Below are positions 51,434 to 61,994 of a DNA stretch of 64,000 bases, one piece after another. Positions within the stretch are counted from its first letter, which is position 1. Each line of letters opens with the position of its first letter. The translations under genes were made by a program, and so were the position numbers. Source of the stretch: Aphelocoma coerulescens (taxonomy: Eukaryota; Chordata; Aves; Passeriformes; Corvidae); assembly GCF_041296385.1 (NCBI RefSeq), contig NW_027184084.1, forward strand, positions 1 through 64,000. Reading direction: 5' to 3'. A model generated the notes under the pieces. It ran no database searches. It was not told the origin of the DNA and worked only from the letters and a program-made list of their open reading frames with translations.

Positions 51434-51807
51434 TGTAGATACAAAAATGCTGCTAGCGAGGATTTTCTTGTTATTTTCTAAGTCCGTGAGAGACTTTTCT
51501 CTCTCACAGAAGAGGTAGCAGGGAATGTAAACAACCAAGCCACCTGCAACCTTGAAAAGTCTTGTTTATGGTATAGTAGAAAAATATTTTGACAATGGAT
51601 GTTTTAGGATTTGAGCCAATCACCCCAAGGGGTGGCTGATCCTTTGTCCAATTAGACTATGAAGAAAAAAGTCTATAAAAGAGTTTGTAAAATAATTAAA
51701 TAAATCAGTCTTGCTGCACAATTCCTGCCTGTTGGATCTTCTCTCCTCCTTCTCCCTATGGCTGCGGGACATGGTGATATACCATAGGAACCAGGCCTGC
51801 AGTAATA
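51434..51807 (+). repeat. Provirus G 3' LTR (374 bp)
   Basis: Starts TGTAGATACAAAAATGC and ends GCAGTAATA before the CAGAAC target repeat. It differs from the 5' LTR by scattered substitutions and a 2-bp length change, so the insertion is not very recent. Confidence 0.9.
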
Positions 51808-53356
51808 CAGAACCCCCTTGGAAATACTTGGGCTTTAAACTGCTTGAAACAACAGTCACCCCACAGCCAGTAACTTTGAAAATTAACATACGCACGTTGA
51901 ATGACTTGCAAAAGTTACTGGGAGCCATTAATTGGATTCGATCTCTGATGGGAATTACATCAGAAGAATTATCTCCTTTACTTCAATTGCTAAAAGGGGA
52001 CCCAGACCTCTCTTCCCCTAGGCAATGGATGAAAACTGCCCAAAAGGCTTTAGAGACTGTAAGTGATAAAATCAACAAGTCCTTTGCCACACGTCGAAAC
52101 CCAGATTTGCCTTTGCGGCTGTTCCTGATTTTGCAGTCTTTCCAACCCTATGCTCTTATTGGCCAATGTGATGTGCAAGAACATAGTCTCTGGTTATTAG
52201 AATGGATTTTCTTGCCACACACCTTTTTAAAAACTATAACCACTCAATTCGAAATGATTATTTGACTGCTGACATTGGGATGACTCCAATGTCAGAGCCT
52301 GACAGGATATGATCCGGCAATGATACATCTTCCTATTACTGCAGCAGAATTAGAGAATCTTTTCAGGGATTCACTGTCATTTCAAATTGCTCTTGCGGAC
52401 TATAATGGACAGTTTATTCACACGATGCCTCGACATGCATTGTTGCAGTCCTTCAAAGAACTTCCCTTCCAACCAAGATGTCTACAGTCAAAGACACCTA
52501 TTCCTGATGCAAAAACTGTTTTCACTGATGGATCAGGGAAAACACACAAAGCTGTCACCCTGTGGAAAAATGATACAGGACAATGGGAACACTCAGTAAC
52601 TTTCCAACTTGGATCTACCCAGCTAGTCAAACTGGCAGCTGTGGTAGAAGCATTTCGTTTTTTTTCACAGGAACCTATTAGTATTGTTTCTGACTCTCTT
52701 TATGTTACAGGAATCATCAAGAGAATAGAGCATTCATTCCTGAAGGAAGTCTCTAAAAAAGATATTTTTGTGTTATTAACCACTTTGTATAACCTTTTAA
52801 TTCACAGGTCTCATAAATACTACATCCTGCACCTTAGGTCACACACCACTCTGCCTGGACCTATAGTGGAAGATAATGTGAGAGCAGATGCTCTCACCAT
52901 GATAGCCACTATACCACAGAAATTAGGGCAGGCAAAACTTTCTTATTTCTATTATCAAAATGCCCAAGCAATAGCAAAATAATTTGGCTTAACCTTGCCA
53001 CAAGCTCGAGATATAGTGAATGCTTGTTCACAATGCCAGCAAGCTTTTTCCTTACCACAAACATTAGGTACAAACCCACGAGGGTTAAAATCTAATGACA
53101 TTTGGCAAATAGATGTTGCTCACATATCAAATTTCGGGATTTTTAAATATGTCCATGTTTCCATTGATACGTTTTCAGGTTTCATAGTAGCAACAGCTCA
53201 CAAAGGTGAGAAATCAAGAGATGCCACGCCACATTGGCTGCGTGCCTTTGCTACTATAGGCATCCCTCAACAGATAAAAACAGATAACAGACCTGCATAT
53301 GCATCTCAAAAAACACAAGACTTTTCCACACTTGGGGGATCAAACATGTTACAGGT

Positions 53357-53576
53357 TGATGCCTTTTCCTGGTTTTAAAAACAAGAGTCATACACGGTTA
53401 GAAGGGGAAAAGGGGTTTTACCTTGGTATTTATTTTAAGGATCCTTAGGTGCACACATCCAGGTCATATGCATTGAAATGCACCTCGCCCAGTATACTCC
53501 CAAAGATCGGGTATAATATTATAGGTTTTACTGATTAGCATATCTATCAAAGATTCCCCAATGAGAGGCTCAAGTG
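53357..53576 (-). repeat. Provirus I 3' LTR, truncated
   Basis: 220 bp match the corresponding part of the 5' LTR (59704-59923) with few differences, then identity stops abruptly after GAGGCTCAAGTG. On the minus strand the first about 240 bp of U3 are missing and env sequence abuts directly. One deletion explains both. Confidence 0.88.
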
Positions 53577-53927
53577 GGTCTTATGACAATATGAAGGAAG
53601 AACGGCTTTTCCTGTGGTGTTTACAATTGCACAAGGAACCTTATAGTTTGCATGCTCTACCAGGCCACTCAGGGTAATGGGGGGCAGAAGGGTGCTATTC
53701 ATTGGTTCCCACCTTTCAGTGCGGTTCTCTTCCATTAAAATGCCAATCAATGGCCAGTGACCCTTCCCATATAAGGGTGGTAACTGAGTTAAGATTCAGC
53801 AATCACTCTTATTAAGAACCTTGGACATGTTTTGGACCACAGTCTTATGCAAATCATGGGGTGAACCCTGAACCATGGTTACCAGTTGGGCAAACAGCAA
53901 ACATGTAAAAAACAGTTTAAACTGCAT
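53547..53927 (-). pseudogene. env: Provirus I env 5' stump
   Basis: The frame starts at ATG 53927 on the minus strand, just after the integrase end, with a hydrophobic signal-peptide-like start of about 20 residues. A TGA stop interrupts it after about 40 codons. The rest, with two or three N-glycosylation sequons, resembles the start of a surface subunit and runs into the truncated LTR at 53576. Everything downstream, including the whole transmembrane subunit, is deleted, so it cannot encode a functional envelope. Confidence 0.7.
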
Positions 53928-56900
53928 CTTTCTGATTTGTATCAGTCTCTGTCTTGGTGATTTCGGGAGCAGAAGCTTTCTTCACCCTGGAGTAGTGAAT
54001 CCACGGTCCCTTGCCAGCAACCTTGACTGCAGTAAAAGAGGTCAGCAAAACTTGGAATGATCCTTTCCACTTGGCTTGCAAGGGGTCGCTGTCCCACCAC
54101 TTGATGTAGACTCAGTCTCCAGGCTGGAATGGATGAACAGGTGTGTCCAATCCTATTGGTTTGGATAACACAACGAATCTCTGGAGCTTCTGCAAAGTGG
54201 AACTCAGAGCCATTAAATACTTCTGCAAATCATTTTTACCTCTCATATGAATTTCCCCTGGGATATGTGGAACCTGGTATGGCCTGCCATATAATATTTC
54301 ATAGGGACTGATGTTGTCCCTTTGCCTTGGCTGTATGCAGACTCACAGCAAGGCTATAGGCAGGGCTTGAACCCATGTCATGGATGTCTCTTGACAAATC
54401 TTGCAAATCTGGGTTTTGAGGGTCCCATTCATGCATTTAACTTTGCCACTTGCCTGGGGCCTGTATGGTGTGTGCAGGTCCCAGGCAAGTCCCAGAATCC
54501 TGCTAACTTCCCCAACCACCGTTGCAACAAAATGTGGTCCCCTATCTGATGACATTCCCAAAGGAACCCCACATCTTGGTATTATATGATTGAGCAAAGC
54601 TTTCACTACTTCTTTTGCTGTGTTGATGCAACAGGGGAAAGCCTCAGGCCATCTACTGAAGGTGTCAACCAGTACCAGCACATACCTGCATCCCTCTTTG
54701 CGTGGCATCTCAGCAAAATCTATTTGCCAATAATCTCCCAGGAGATCTCCTGTCTTTATCACTCCTAACACAACTCTCTTGCTTGTGTCAGGGTTGTTTT
54801 TACAGCAGGTTTCACACTTGCTTGTTACAGATTGTACAATATCAGTCATTCCTCTCCCTATCACTACTTTCCTCAAATGTTTTAAAATATTTTCCGTTCC
54901 CCAGTGGGTACTTTCATGCTCTAGTTGGGCTATTTCCCGAAGGATCAGGGGTGGAACTACGACTTGTCCTACCAGAGTAACAGCCCACCCACCTTCTTTG
55001 ATTTCAGCCTTAAGGAACTTAATTAATTTGTGATCCCTCTGATCGTATTTTGGGGTAAATGATGACAATTCTATCTCTTTCTGTGGTACCACTGCAAAAA
55101 TGCCTTTTTCTGCAATCCCCCTGACTGTTTCGTCAGCAAAACGATTTCCCAGTTCAGGGGCTGTTTTCCCTTTTTGATGACCCTTGCAATGCATGATAGC
55201 CACTTCCATAGGCTTCCAAATGCTCTGTAAAAGTGCAAGAATCTGTTTAGCATGCTTAACCTTATTACCTTGAGTAGTCAACAGGCCACGTTCCTTCCAA
55301 ATAGCTCCGTGGGCATGCACAACACTGAAGGCATATTTGGAATCAGTCCATATGTTCACTTTTTTCCCCTTGCTCAGTTCTAGAGCTCTCACTAGTGCAA
55401 TGAGTTCAGCTTTCTGTGATGATACATCTGGAGGCAAGGCTTTTGCCTCAATGATTTTATCTGAGGTGGTTACGGAGTAACCGGTCATCCTCCTACCATT
55501 TTTCATGAAGCTGCTCCCATCAGTGTACAATTCCCAGTCTGGATCCTTCAAAGGAACATCTTTCACGTCTTTCAGGTCTGCTGGAATAAATTTCCTCTAT
55601 TGTTTGCAAACAATCATGCTCAGGCACACTGTCAAGTAATGTGGATGATAAAAACATCGCAGGGTTTACCACAGAAGTTGTCTTTAGAGTAACATAATCT
55701 TGTTCTAATAACACAGATTGGTATTTGAGCATCCTGCTAGGGGAGAGCCAGTGTCCCTCCTTTTGCTCCTGCACATTTATCACTGCATGGGGTACATACA
55801 CGACAATGTGCTGCCCAAGGGTGAATTTACGGGCCTCCTGTGTCAGAAGGACTGTTGCTGCCACAGCTTTCAAGCATCCTGGCCAACCCTGGGCTACATT
55901 GTCTAGTTGTTTTGAGAAATAGGCCACAGCTCTTCGCTGGTCTCCAAGGTGCTGTGCCAGTACCCCCAGAGCAACATTCCGTCGCTCATGTGTAAAGAGT
56001 TCAAAAGGTTTAGTCAAGTCCGGCAGCCCCAGAGCTGGGGCTGACATCAAGGAATGTTTCATCTGTTTAAATGCAGCCCTGGCATTCTCTGTCCACATGA
56101 TTGTCCCCTTTTCAGCTGCTTTAAGGATCTCATATAAAGGTCTCACCAGTATACCATAGTTTGATATCCACAGGCGACACCAACCTACCATCCCCAGGAA
56201 GACTTGCATCTCCCTTATGGTATGGGGCTCTGGAAGTCGACAGATGGCTTCCTTCCATTCTCTGCTGAGTTATCAATGTCCACGGAAAATTTCCAGGCCC
56301 AGGTATGCTACTGTTTCCCTGGCAACCTGTGCCTTCTCTTTCAAGACCCGATACCCACTTTGGCCTAAAAAGTTCAACAGACTTACAGTGAGCTTTATGC
56401 AGTCATCTCTTGTCTTGGCCGCTATTAAGATGTCATCAACATACTGGAGAACCGCTCCTCCTGGTTCTTGTTTCCTCCAGTCCTCAAGCTCCTTTGCCAG
56501 CTGGTTTCCGAATATGGTCGGGCTGTTTTTGAATCCTTGTGGTAAAACTGTCCAGGTGAGCTGGGTCTTCCTCCCTGTTTCTGGATTCTCCCACTCAAAA
56601 GCAAAAAGTTCTTGGCTATTCTTATGCACAGGAATGCAGAAAAAGGCATCCTTGAGATCTAAAACAGTGAACCACCCTAATTCGTTAGTGTTGTTAAAAA
56701 TGTGTAAGGATTTGCTACCACTGGGTGTATGTCCTCTGTTATCTTGTTAATTTCCCTCAAATCCTGTACCAGCCTGTAGCTTTTACCATCATCTTTCTTT
56801 ACTGGCAAGATTGGTGTGTTGTACCTGGATTCACATTCCACTAACAACCCAAATTTGAGAAACCTTTCAATCACAGGTACTAATCCCTTGCAAGCTTCTA

Positions 56901-57453
56901 ATTTCAGAGGATGTTGTCTTTGCCTTGCTGGTGTAGCCCCTGCTTTGAGTGTGATACTCACAGGTTCAGCTTTTTTGGATCTCCCAGGAGAATCATTGGC
57001 CCACACTATTTGAATGACAGCCTCTTCAACTTCTTTGGGAATTTTTCCATGCCATTCCTGTACAAGGATAGCAGCTGCTTCGATAATTTTAGATTCTGGG
57101 ATTATAACTTTCACTCACCCCTCCTTGGAAAACTTAATTTCTGCTTCCAATTTTTCCAATAAATCTCTGCCCAATAATGGTATTGGGGAATTTGGCATAT
57201 ACAGGAACTGGTGAGTGACCCAGTGTTTTCCCAATTTAAATTTTAAAGGTTCTAGAAAAGGCCTTGTTTCACTTACCCCTGTAGCTCCGATCACATCCAC
57301 AGTGTTTTGACTCAGTTTACCTTTTAAAGTATTTAACACAGAATATGATATTAACTCAACAACCACCCATTTCTGGTATCGCTTCAGCTTTTCCATCTGT
57401 TCTGGGACATTGGGATCCCAGTTAGGGTTTCCTAGGGGATAGATATCATTAAT
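53928..57453 (-). pseudogene. pol: Provirus I pol (protease remnant, RT, RNase H, integrase)
   Basis: The protease keeps only its C-terminal half (IPLLGRDLLEKL, about 57150); the deletion took the DTGA active site. RT begins about 57110 after a TGA, with a frame change near 56670, LPQGFKNSPT, YVDD (about 56440) and thumb/connection to about 55590. RNase H (LYTDGSS) and integrase lie in a 407-codon frame (55566-54343). The integrase has the HHCC site ending in CETC, Asp in YWQIDFAEMP and Asp in SSDRGPHF, but the catalytic Glu in GKV(E)xMN reads Lys. The integrase C-terminus continues in other frames to about 53930. Confidence 0.85.
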
Positions 57454-59061
57454 TTACCCTTGGAGACTCCCAGTTGCAGTTTGAATTTCTATAGCAGATA
57501 TAGCAGCTTTGCTGACCATTCCTCTCTCTGTTTTATCCAATAATTCATCTAGCATAACATTTAAATCACCCCTATCTGGGTTTTGGGATTTGATGGCCAT
57601 TTCTACATGCATAGCTACTCTCTCTGGGTTGTCCCTGTACTTCCCAATTGAGTTTTTCCACTGCTGTAATTCTCCGAGGGAAAACGGTGTCTTTATATAA
57701 ATGACTCCTTGATTTCCTACAGCCTGTCTCAGAGGTGCTTCTAATGCAAGTTCTTCCTCCCCCCCTTTATTTGCTTTGGACCTTTTGTGTTTAGTGATGG
57801 GACTGACTGCTTTCATAGCTTCTCGGGCTATCTTGCTCCTTGTTCTACCTCCCTCCCCGTAAGAACCATCTGTATCAAAATCATCCCATTCGCTTTTAAT
57901 TGTAATTGATTCATTGGTTTTAAAGATTGTTCCAGTCAAATGTTGATGAGGAACTGTCTTGCTTTTTGCGACAGTGGAGGGATAGGGAGGCAGGGGCTGC
58001 AAGCAGCTTCTCCCGTCCCTAGCTCTGCAAGAGCCACCTGGGTCGGGGCCATCCTGTCTGCCCTCAGCTTTAACATTGGCCATGCCGCAGGGTGGGGAGA
58101 GCGACTGGCTCCTCCTGTCTCTGGCTCGGAAACTTGTGGTTCTCTGTATTGGGGAATGCTGCCGCAATTGCCCGTGTCCATTTCTGCCTTCACTTTTGTG
58201 TTCAGAGTCTTCGGAGAAAGGTGGCCAGCCTGCCCCTTCCCCTCCCCCTTCCCAATCTCTGCCTCTGGAAAAGTCAGGGGGCGGCGGCCAGTCTGCACCT
58301 TCTCTGCCTCTGGGGCAGTCAGGGGGTGGTGGCATAACCCAATCTCTCCCACCTCCGTGCCTGCCCTCTGCCCCTGACGAGGCTGCAGGGGGGGAGGCTC
58401 TGAGCTGCTCCGCTGGCTTGGAGCCGGCTGCTCGCTCCCTCCCCTGCCCCTGCTCAGACAGCGGCGGTGACAGAGGTGGCGGAGCCACTGCCCCTCCACC
58501 TCCTGCCCCTGCCCCTGCCCGAGTGGGCTGCACCGCCGGCGGAGGCGGCGGTGGCAGTGGCGAAGCCACCACTCCCCCACACCCCCCCTGTGCGAGCTGC
58601 CCCGGCAGTTGAACAGGGTGGGGAGACCCCCTCCCATCACGCAAAGCTGGGCCCATCATATCTAGATCTGCCATATCGATTTCTCTGTCCGTATTAGTAT
58701 GCGAGTCAGCTTGCTGCGGCTTTTTCTTTCCCTTTCTCCTCCTCAAAGTCATCTCCATATTACTTTTGTCTACTACATATGCTTCTTCCCTGTTCAGATA
58801 CATAGTAAAAAGTTCTGCATATCTTAGTTCATCAAACCTACGTAATGATCTCAATTCTACCATCAGGTCAGTAATGATGTTACTTTCCAAACTCCCATAG
58901 CGAGGCCAATTTCCTTGACTTAAAGTCGGCCAAACCTGTGTGGACAGTCTGATCAATTCTTGGGTGTCCAAAGTAGTTTTTCGCCCTGTCAGCCATTTCC
59001 AGTGTTTGATTATCAGCTCTAATGGGCTGTTAGGAGGGATTTTTTCATTCACACCACCCAT
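57454..59061 (-). pseudogene. gag: Provirus I gag (matrix to capsid start)
   Basis: A 535-codon frame starting MGGVNEK (Gly2, possible myristoylation). It covers matrix (HWKWLTGRKTTLDTQELIRL), a long Pro/Gly/Arg-rich p12-like region with repeated PPPPDCPRGRE/PPPPDFSRGRD units, and the capsid N-terminus (TPFSLGELQQWKNSIGKY). It ends at TAA 57454; capsid-like sequence continues in the same frame for about 30 codons, then passes directly into protease sequence. So capsid C-terminus and nucleocapsid are deleted. Confidence 0.85.
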
Positions 59062-59680
59062 GTTTGCTCACAGACAGGAAAGCTCTGCCATAGGGAAGCT
59101 TTTAACTCCAGAATTCAGCCTGCAATCTGGCCTTGGAATTCCGATTTCTCAGTCAGTTTATCTAGGTTACTACACAAACACTTCAAAACAGCACTTTAAA
59201 ATACTAAAAAGCAACTAGTTTTAGCAAACAGTAAATGTGCACGTGTGAAAATCTGGTCCCAAAAGGATTTGAACCCACAACTTCCGGACGTCTCAACCAA
59301 CCAAGCAAGCAACCAACCTCTGAGCCACTCCTGCAGCTGCGTAGGGTGCAGCCTCTGGGCTCCTGTGGACTCCACGGAGGGCGTCCCCTCCTTTCCACCG
59401 TTTGCAGGGGAAAAGTTAAACTTTCCCCTTTCATGGGCTTCTCTGCCCCCAACCTTTCCAACCCCCTTGGAGATCTCCTTCCCTAGTGCTAGCACAGTCT
59501 TGGTAGTATCGATCCCCTTTTCACTCACCTCTTTCCTTGCTTCTGCCTTTCCGTGCTGGGTCCTAAAGTCCTGGTCACAGTCTTAGATTGTTGCTCTGGC
59601 CCCTCTGTAATTTGCTGGCAAAGAGAGGGGCAAAGCAAGATGTGTTCCAACCCAAGACTGCGAGTTTCAAGGTCTTTAGG
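59062..59680 (-). other. Provirus I leader with a tRNA-like A/B box pair
   Basis: 619 bp between the primer-binding site and the gag ATG. On the minus strand TGGCTCAGAGG (59327-59317) resembles a polymerase III A box and GGTTCAAATCC (59275-59265) a B box, about 41 bases apart. The flanks do not fold into a convincing acceptor stem, so this is not called as a tRNA gene. Confidence 0.4.
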
Positions 59681-59698
59681 GTCCCTTCATGGTCGCCA
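59681..59698 (-). other. Provirus I primer-binding site
   Basis: On the minus strand TGGCGACCATGAAGGGAC begins five bases after the LTR end. It begins with the required TGG. It is closest, by memory of tRNA 3' ends, to a Ser-type site, but with several mismatches, so the primer is unassigned. Confidence 0.45.
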
Positions 59699-59703
59699 GC
59701 AAC

Positions 59704-60162
59704 TGATGCCTTTCCCTGGTCTTAAAATCAAGAGTCATACACGGTTAGAAGGGGAAAAGGGATTTTACCTTGGTATTTATTTTAAGGATCCTTAGGTGCA
59801 CACATCCAGGTCATATGCATTGAAATGCACCTCCCCCAGTATACTCCCAAAGATCTGGTATAACATTATAGGTTTTACTAATTAGCATATCTATCAAAGA
59901 TTCCCCAATGAGAGGCTCAAGTGAGCCCCCCTCCCCAAGGAACCTTCCCCTAGATGGTTCTGTCTTGGTTTACAGAATGTGTTCTGGAGAGGACCTTGGG
60001 GTCTGGGGCACACTGATCCCTAGCTACGAAGCTTCTAAAATGTTTAGTCTCTTAGCTTGACAAACAAGTCCAAGAATGTAGGCAAAAAGCACTAGGAATA
60101 CAGAAGTTGTAAGAAGGTATAACAGGGGTATAAAAGAAAAGGCAAAAATCTTCATGGCATCA
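59704..60162 (-). repeat. Provirus I 5' LTR (459 bp)
   Basis: Bounded by a perfect 7-bp terminal inverted repeat, TGATGCC and GGCATCA. On the minus strand a TATAAT-like box lies at about 59862 and AATAAA at 59781-59776. The proximal 220 bp are repeated as the truncated 3' LTR. Confidence 0.85.
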
Positions 60163-60547
60163 GGTGATGCCTTAGGTTTTAACTGTTATATTTTTCAAAT
60201 CCTGTACGGCTTAGTGTGTAACTCTGAAGTTTCTTGTAGCCTGTTAATTTGTGCTCTCTCGTGCTAGGTAGACATAACAAAGCCTCTCCGGGCCTGCTCT
60301 TCAAGGACACCCAGACTGTCGTAGGCCCAAAAAGTATAAACCAAAAGCCTCTGAAAGCGGGACAAGCTGAGGGGAATTACATCATTAAACTGAAGCTTTA
60401 CTTGGAGAATTAACCCTGATATGCAAATGAACCAAACCTATAAAAGTGTGAAGTACTCGTGGCCTGTCGTCCATCTTGGGGTCCATCTTTGTTGCTGCCT
60501 GCCCGAAGTGTAGCCTGGCCCTGGGACTGCCCAGGCATGTCTGGACT
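60163..60547 (+). other. LTR-like fragment between proviruses I and J
   Basis: Begins GGTGATGCCTTAGG and contains an octamer ATGCAAAT (about 60421), a CTATAAAAG TATA box (about 60439) and a following GTACTCGTGG block, typical of a U3-R boundary on the plus strand. No AATAAA follows before the J LTR starts, so it seems truncated. It is not the missing end of F integrase. Confidence 0.45.
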
Positions 60548-60987
60548 TGTCTCTGCCATGTGCTCTGAATCCCCTTTGTTCCAAGCACGGGTAGAATTTG
60601 AAAGTAGCATAGACTCCCCCGAAACAGAGTCCGATTGGCTGGTTACCACGGGTCCACCCTCTGCTCTCCCCATTCCCCTCCCCCAAATAAAGGCAGACTA
60701 TCGCAGCTGGCCTGCCCCTATTTGCTCCTGCTTCCCCTTCTGTGAACTGGTTCTCTTGTCCCTCCTGGGACGGGAGGAATAAAGAAAACAGGAATACAGG
60801 CACAGAGTGAGGGCTATATTTCTACCTCTTTGCTTCTGCTTGTGACGATAGCCAAACAGCTATCACTTGCTGCATATCGGAGCCGCTGAGCTGCTGGATC
60901 ACCCGTGCTGTCTCTCCAGGCAGCTCGAGGCATTCCTGGGCATAGAACAGTGAGTCTGCTGACTAAGCGAGCAGTGAACTCTCGTCA
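60548..60987 (+). repeat. Provirus J 5' LTR (440 bp)
   Basis: Starts TGTCTCTGCC and ends CTCTCGTCA, two bases before the primer-binding site. AAATAAAGG (about 60684) serves as a TATA-like box and GGAATAAAG (about 60776) as polyadenylation signal. Block-by-block similarity to the B LTR fixes the left end approximately. Confidence 0.7.
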
Positions 60988-60989
60988 AT

Positions 60990-61007
60990 TGGCACCCAAC
61001 GTGCTAT
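60990..61007 (+). other. Provirus J primer-binding site (tRNA-Lys type)
   Basis: TGGCACCCAACGTGCTAT matches the Lys-type site of B with G/A changes. The first 14 bases fit tRNA-Lys apart from one transition. Confidence 0.65.
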
Positions 61008-61351
61008 CTCAGAACCACAGTTCTAGAGAGACTTTTTAGGGTGTAGTGGCAAGCCACATGTCTACCAGAGTGAACCCTGTGCGTGCAGTGCCAGCACTCT
61101 GCAGCTCTGCTCCCGCTTTCTGTGTGGTAGCGAGCTCAGAGCACCAGCCGAAGCCCCCCCCCATGCCACGTGGCATGGGAACGGCTGAACAGCAGAGGAC
61201 CCATTTCGCTGATTTATTTTCTCTGGACTGGCTTTCCTATGGTAAATCCAAAGCTTTGGTGAATATTTCCCCACTGGCTTGGGGGCTCGTGTCTTGTAGC
61301 TTGTTTAAGTGCAATTTCTTTTCTTTTTTTCCATTTTTTCGTGATTTGGGG
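61008..61351 (+). other. Provirus J leader (first part)
   Basis: 344 bp of untranslated leader before the inserted solo LTR. The second part is only about 20 bp (61976-61994). Short open frames exist but none resembles a known leader protein. Confidence 0.55.
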
Positions 61352-61357
61352 CTGAGG

Positions 61358-61969
61358 TGTGGCGGGTTCTTGACCCCCAGATGTCCTCTCCGGATGGGGG
61401 AGAAAGTTCTTGCCAGGAGTAAGAGACAAACAGGACTTTTGGATCTTCTCGGTCTTCAGATTGTTTATTATATCTTATCAGTAATTTACATGCTGCCGAC
61501 ATAGCATGAAGCAGAGCAAGTACCAAAAGACAAAATGCAGGAAACTCAAGGCCCTTTTAAATATAAATTACCCAATGGTTACTAAGTATGTACATTATTT
61601 TTACTTTTCTATCAATGCCTAATGAACTATCTATTCACGTAGCCTGTACTGTGGCATTTCCTAACCAATCATTCTGTACTACTAACACTGCAGAAAATGG
61701 AGTAGGTGAAGAAGAAGGAAGAGACCTGAAAAAAGACAGGGATCCTCCATCTTGCCTTCATCTACTTCCCATATTAATAAACCTAAACTCTAAATTTTTC
61801 ACCCTGTGACAAACTATATATTGTACTGACTCACACCCTTGTAGATTCTAATTAATCCCAAAGCCTTGGCAGCTTTCTCCATGGACAAAGGTTAAAAACA
61901 GTGTTTCCCTGGGGGGATGGATCCCTCAGGACAGGCAGAGAAACATTCCCTGCACTTTGGGTTCCAACA
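61358..61969 (-). repeat. Solo LTR in J leader (TSD CTGAGG)
   Basis: 612 bp, TGTGGCGGG to GTTCCAACA on the plus strand, flanked by CTGAGG at 61352-61357 and 61970-61975. Minus-strand AATAAA (about 61470) near its 3' end supports minus orientation. B lacks it at the same site. Confidence 0.87.
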
Positions 61970-61994
61970 CTGAGGGAGTGGTGTTGCTTTTATA

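Larger units (their letters stand above)
43923..51807 (+). mobile_element. Provirus G, class II, complete with two LTRs and 6-bp TSD
   Basis: LTRs at 43923-44298 and 51434-51807 flank gag, pro (dUTPase and protease), and pol; there is no env. CAGAAC is duplicated at 43917-43922 and 51808-51813. Removing G with one TSD restores the F RT frame exactly (KIQTE-PPWKYLG). A six-base duplication is usual for alpha- and betaretroviral integration. The element has frameshifts, stops and a solo LTR in RNase H, so it is dead. Confidence 0.92.
39030..53356 (+). mobile_element. Provirus F, class II, split by two solo LTRs and provirus G
   Basis: Gag (39030-40642), dUTPase (40580-40668 and 41748-41930), protease (to about 42310), RT (about 42340-42476, 43382-43922, 51814-52260), RNase H (52270-52980) and integrase (52990-53356) lie in order on the plus strand. 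Each interruption is bounded by duplicated target sequence, and removing it rejoins codons. The element ends inside the integrase core where provirus I begins. Many stops and shifts show it is old. Confidence 0.85.
42310..53356 (+). pseudogene. pol: Provirus F pol, in four pieces
   Basis: RT fingers begin about 42360 and are cut at 42476 by a solo LTR. They resume at 43382 ([17 protein letters not shown]) through LPQGMKYSPTIC and YMDD (about 43801). Provirus G then interrupts (43923-51807). RT thumb resumes at 51814 (PPWKYLGFKLL). RNase H has FTDGSGK and SDSLY, but the AEL glutamate reads Lys. Integrase has lost its His ligands, keeps CSQC and the first two catalytic Asp (WQIDVAHI, KTDNRPA), and ends at 53356 before the Glu. 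A TAA (52981) splits RNase H from integrase. Confidence 0.82.
53357..60162 (-). mobile_element. Provirus I, class I (gamma-like), internally deleted
   Basis: On the minus strand: 5' LTR (60162-59704), primer-binding site, leader, gag, pol, env stump, then a 220-bp piece of the 3' LTR (53576-53357). Gag and pol share one frame apart from stops, as in gammaretroviruses. The RT segment LPQGFKNSPTIFGNQLAKEL and YVDD are class I. Deletions removed capsid C-terminus through protease N-terminus and most of env through 5' U3 of the 3' LTR. It begins inside the integrase of F. Confidence 0.88.

Noticed and set aside
43923..51807. Calling provirus G a true alpharetrovirus
   Set aside because: LTR ends, TT spacer, Trp-like primer site and slip site resemble avian leukosis viruses, but gag-pro-pol use two frame changes and pro has a dUTPase, as in beta-like elements.
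59254..59337. Functional tRNA gene on the minus strand
   Set aside because: A and B boxes are present, but acceptor and T stems do not pair and the spacing to the 3' end is short.
53349..60170. A 4-bp target duplication AGGT for provirus I
   Set aside because: It requires using the terminal A of the LTR, and the right flank does not continue the F integrase.
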